From Desulfobacteraceae bacterium (GTDB taxonomy: Bacteria > Desulfobacterota > DSM-4660 > Desulfatiglandales > Desulfatiglandaceae), in the NCBI GenBank assembly GCA_030611815.1, contig JAUWPC010000056.1, positions 1 to 12,697 of the forward strand: DNA of 12,697 bases, in the 5' to 3' direction. Positions 12,030 through 12,697 of this stretch are shown here, piece after piece. Under the pieces are notes generated by a model. That model searched no databases. It was given only the letters and a program-made list of their open reading frames with translations, and was not told the origin of the DNA. The stretch's first letter is position 1; each line of letters starts with the position of its first letter. A program made the translations under genes and the position numbers.

Positions 12030-12697
12030 CTACATATACATTCCGCCATTTACATTAAGGATCTGTCCGGTAATATAACTTGCGGCATCAGAGCAGAGCC
12101 AGTAGACAGCCTCTGCCACCTCTTCCGGCATTCCCATTCTCCCCAAAGGAATTTGAGCTAAAAAGCCCTCCTTTACCTTGTCGGAGAGGACAGCCGTCAT
12201 TTCAGTGTCAACAAATCCCGGCGCCACTCCATTGACCGTAATCCCCCTGCCGGCTAACTCCTTAGCCGTAGTCTTGGTTAAGGCGATTACTCCGGCCTTG
12301 GAAGCAGAATAATTGGCCTGCCCCGGGTTTCCTATTTGCCCCACCACAGAGGATATGTTGACAATACGTCCCGCCCTCTCCTTTATCATGGGACGGACTA
12401 CTGCCCGTGTACAATTAAATACACCCTTCAGATTTACATTCAACACGCCATCCCAGTCCTCTTCGCTCATCCGCATTAAAAGGGTGTCCCTTGTAATCCC
12501 TGCGTTATTCACGAGTACGTCGACCCTCTCAAATTTTCCAAAGATTTCTCTGAAAAACAGGTCAACATCCTTGAACAAAGATACGTCTATCTTGCGGGCT
12601 TCTGCCTCAACGCCCATGTCTGCCAATACTTTTAGTGTTTCCTGTGAGTCCGAATCGTCTGCGTCATAATACGCAAGAACGATCTTTGCCTTCTCTT
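12030..12697 (-). CDS. fabG: 3-oxoacyl-ACP reductase (partial, N-terminus outside the window)
   Basis: 221 residues of an NADPH-dependent short-chain dehydrogenase of fatty-acid synthesis that reduces 3-oxoacyl-ACP. The frame is open to the window edge, and family length (about 245) suggests about 25 residues, including the GxxxGxG cofactor loop, are missing. Visible sites: VNNAGITRD, catalytic Ser in VNISSVVGQIG, Y129-SASK133 (YxxxK; numbered from the first complete codon), PGFVDTEMT, and the C-terminal GQILNVNGGMYM, which is FabG-like. An internal TTG at 12626 is not the start, because family-like sequence (KAKIVLAYYDADD) continues upstream. It precedes acpP and fabF in the same orientation. 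Confidence 0.96.
   Translation of the reverse strand, partial: EKAKIVLAYYDADDSDSQETLKVLADMGVEAEARKIDVSLFKDVDLFFREIFGKFERVDVLVNNAGITRDTLLMRMSEEDWDGVLNVNLKGVFNCTRAVVRPMIKERAGRIVNISSVVGQIGNPGQANYSASKAGVIALTKTTAKELAGRGITVNGVAPGFVDTEMTAVLSDKVKEGFLAQIPLGRMGMPEEVAEAVYWLCSDAASYITGQILNVNGGMYM

Noticed and set aside
12624..12626. TTG at 12626 as the fabG start
   Set aside because: Family-like sequence continues in frame to the window edge, so fabG is simply cut by the window.

Overview
The window reads as chromosomal DNA of a Gram-negative anaerobe-like bacterium, most plausibly a Desulfobacterota (deltaproteobacterial) genome. This rests on gene order (fabG-acpP-fabF-rpiB-glyA), a sigma54-type promoter motif beside an envelope polysaccharide locus, and gaps filled with TTCACCGCAGAG-type and GTCATTCCCG-type repeats. 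No rRNA or tRNA is present, so the taxonomic call is inference.

Region 1 (1-6220, all minus strand) is part of an envelope/exopolysaccharide locus. It holds, in transcription order, a small VanZ-like membrane protein, a large PilZ - tandem membrane block - sugar transferase fusion, a PF14907-type nucleotidyltransferase and an HprK-like P-loop kinase. The PilZ domain keeps both c-di-GMP-binding motifs, so priming of a lipid-linked glycan may be controlled directly by c-di-GMP. A good -24/-12 sigma54 promoter match lies about 340 bp upstream of the fusion gene. The kinase/nucleotidyltransferase pair resembles pairs known from peptide-tailoring loci (lasso peptide paeninodin) and HPr-related loci; further partners would lie beyond the left edge.

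Region 2 (about 6221-8370) is an accessory island with two unrelated type II toxin-antitoxin modules on the plus strand: an AbrB/MazE-like antitoxin with a RelE-like toxin, then a Phd/YefM antitoxin with a PIN-domain (VapC-type) toxin. The first module lies between two directly repeated bulged-stem hairpins. The second is followed by a 137-bp MITE-like element.

Region 3 (8372-12697, minus strand) is core metabolism. It holds fabG (start outside the window), acpP, fabF, rpiB and glyA, covering fatty-acid elongation, pentose phosphate isomerisation and one-carbon supply. Its gaps carry decayed copies of the same mobile repeats.

The most unusual features are the repeats and how they meet the genes. 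Four hairpins share the ends TTTACCCCGT...ACTGGGGC (three fully, one only the inner part). Two of them sit at the same position inside two different long inverted-repeat elements. A 66-bp perfect repeat occurs in two of those elements. Repeat sequence also encodes the C-termini of two proteins.
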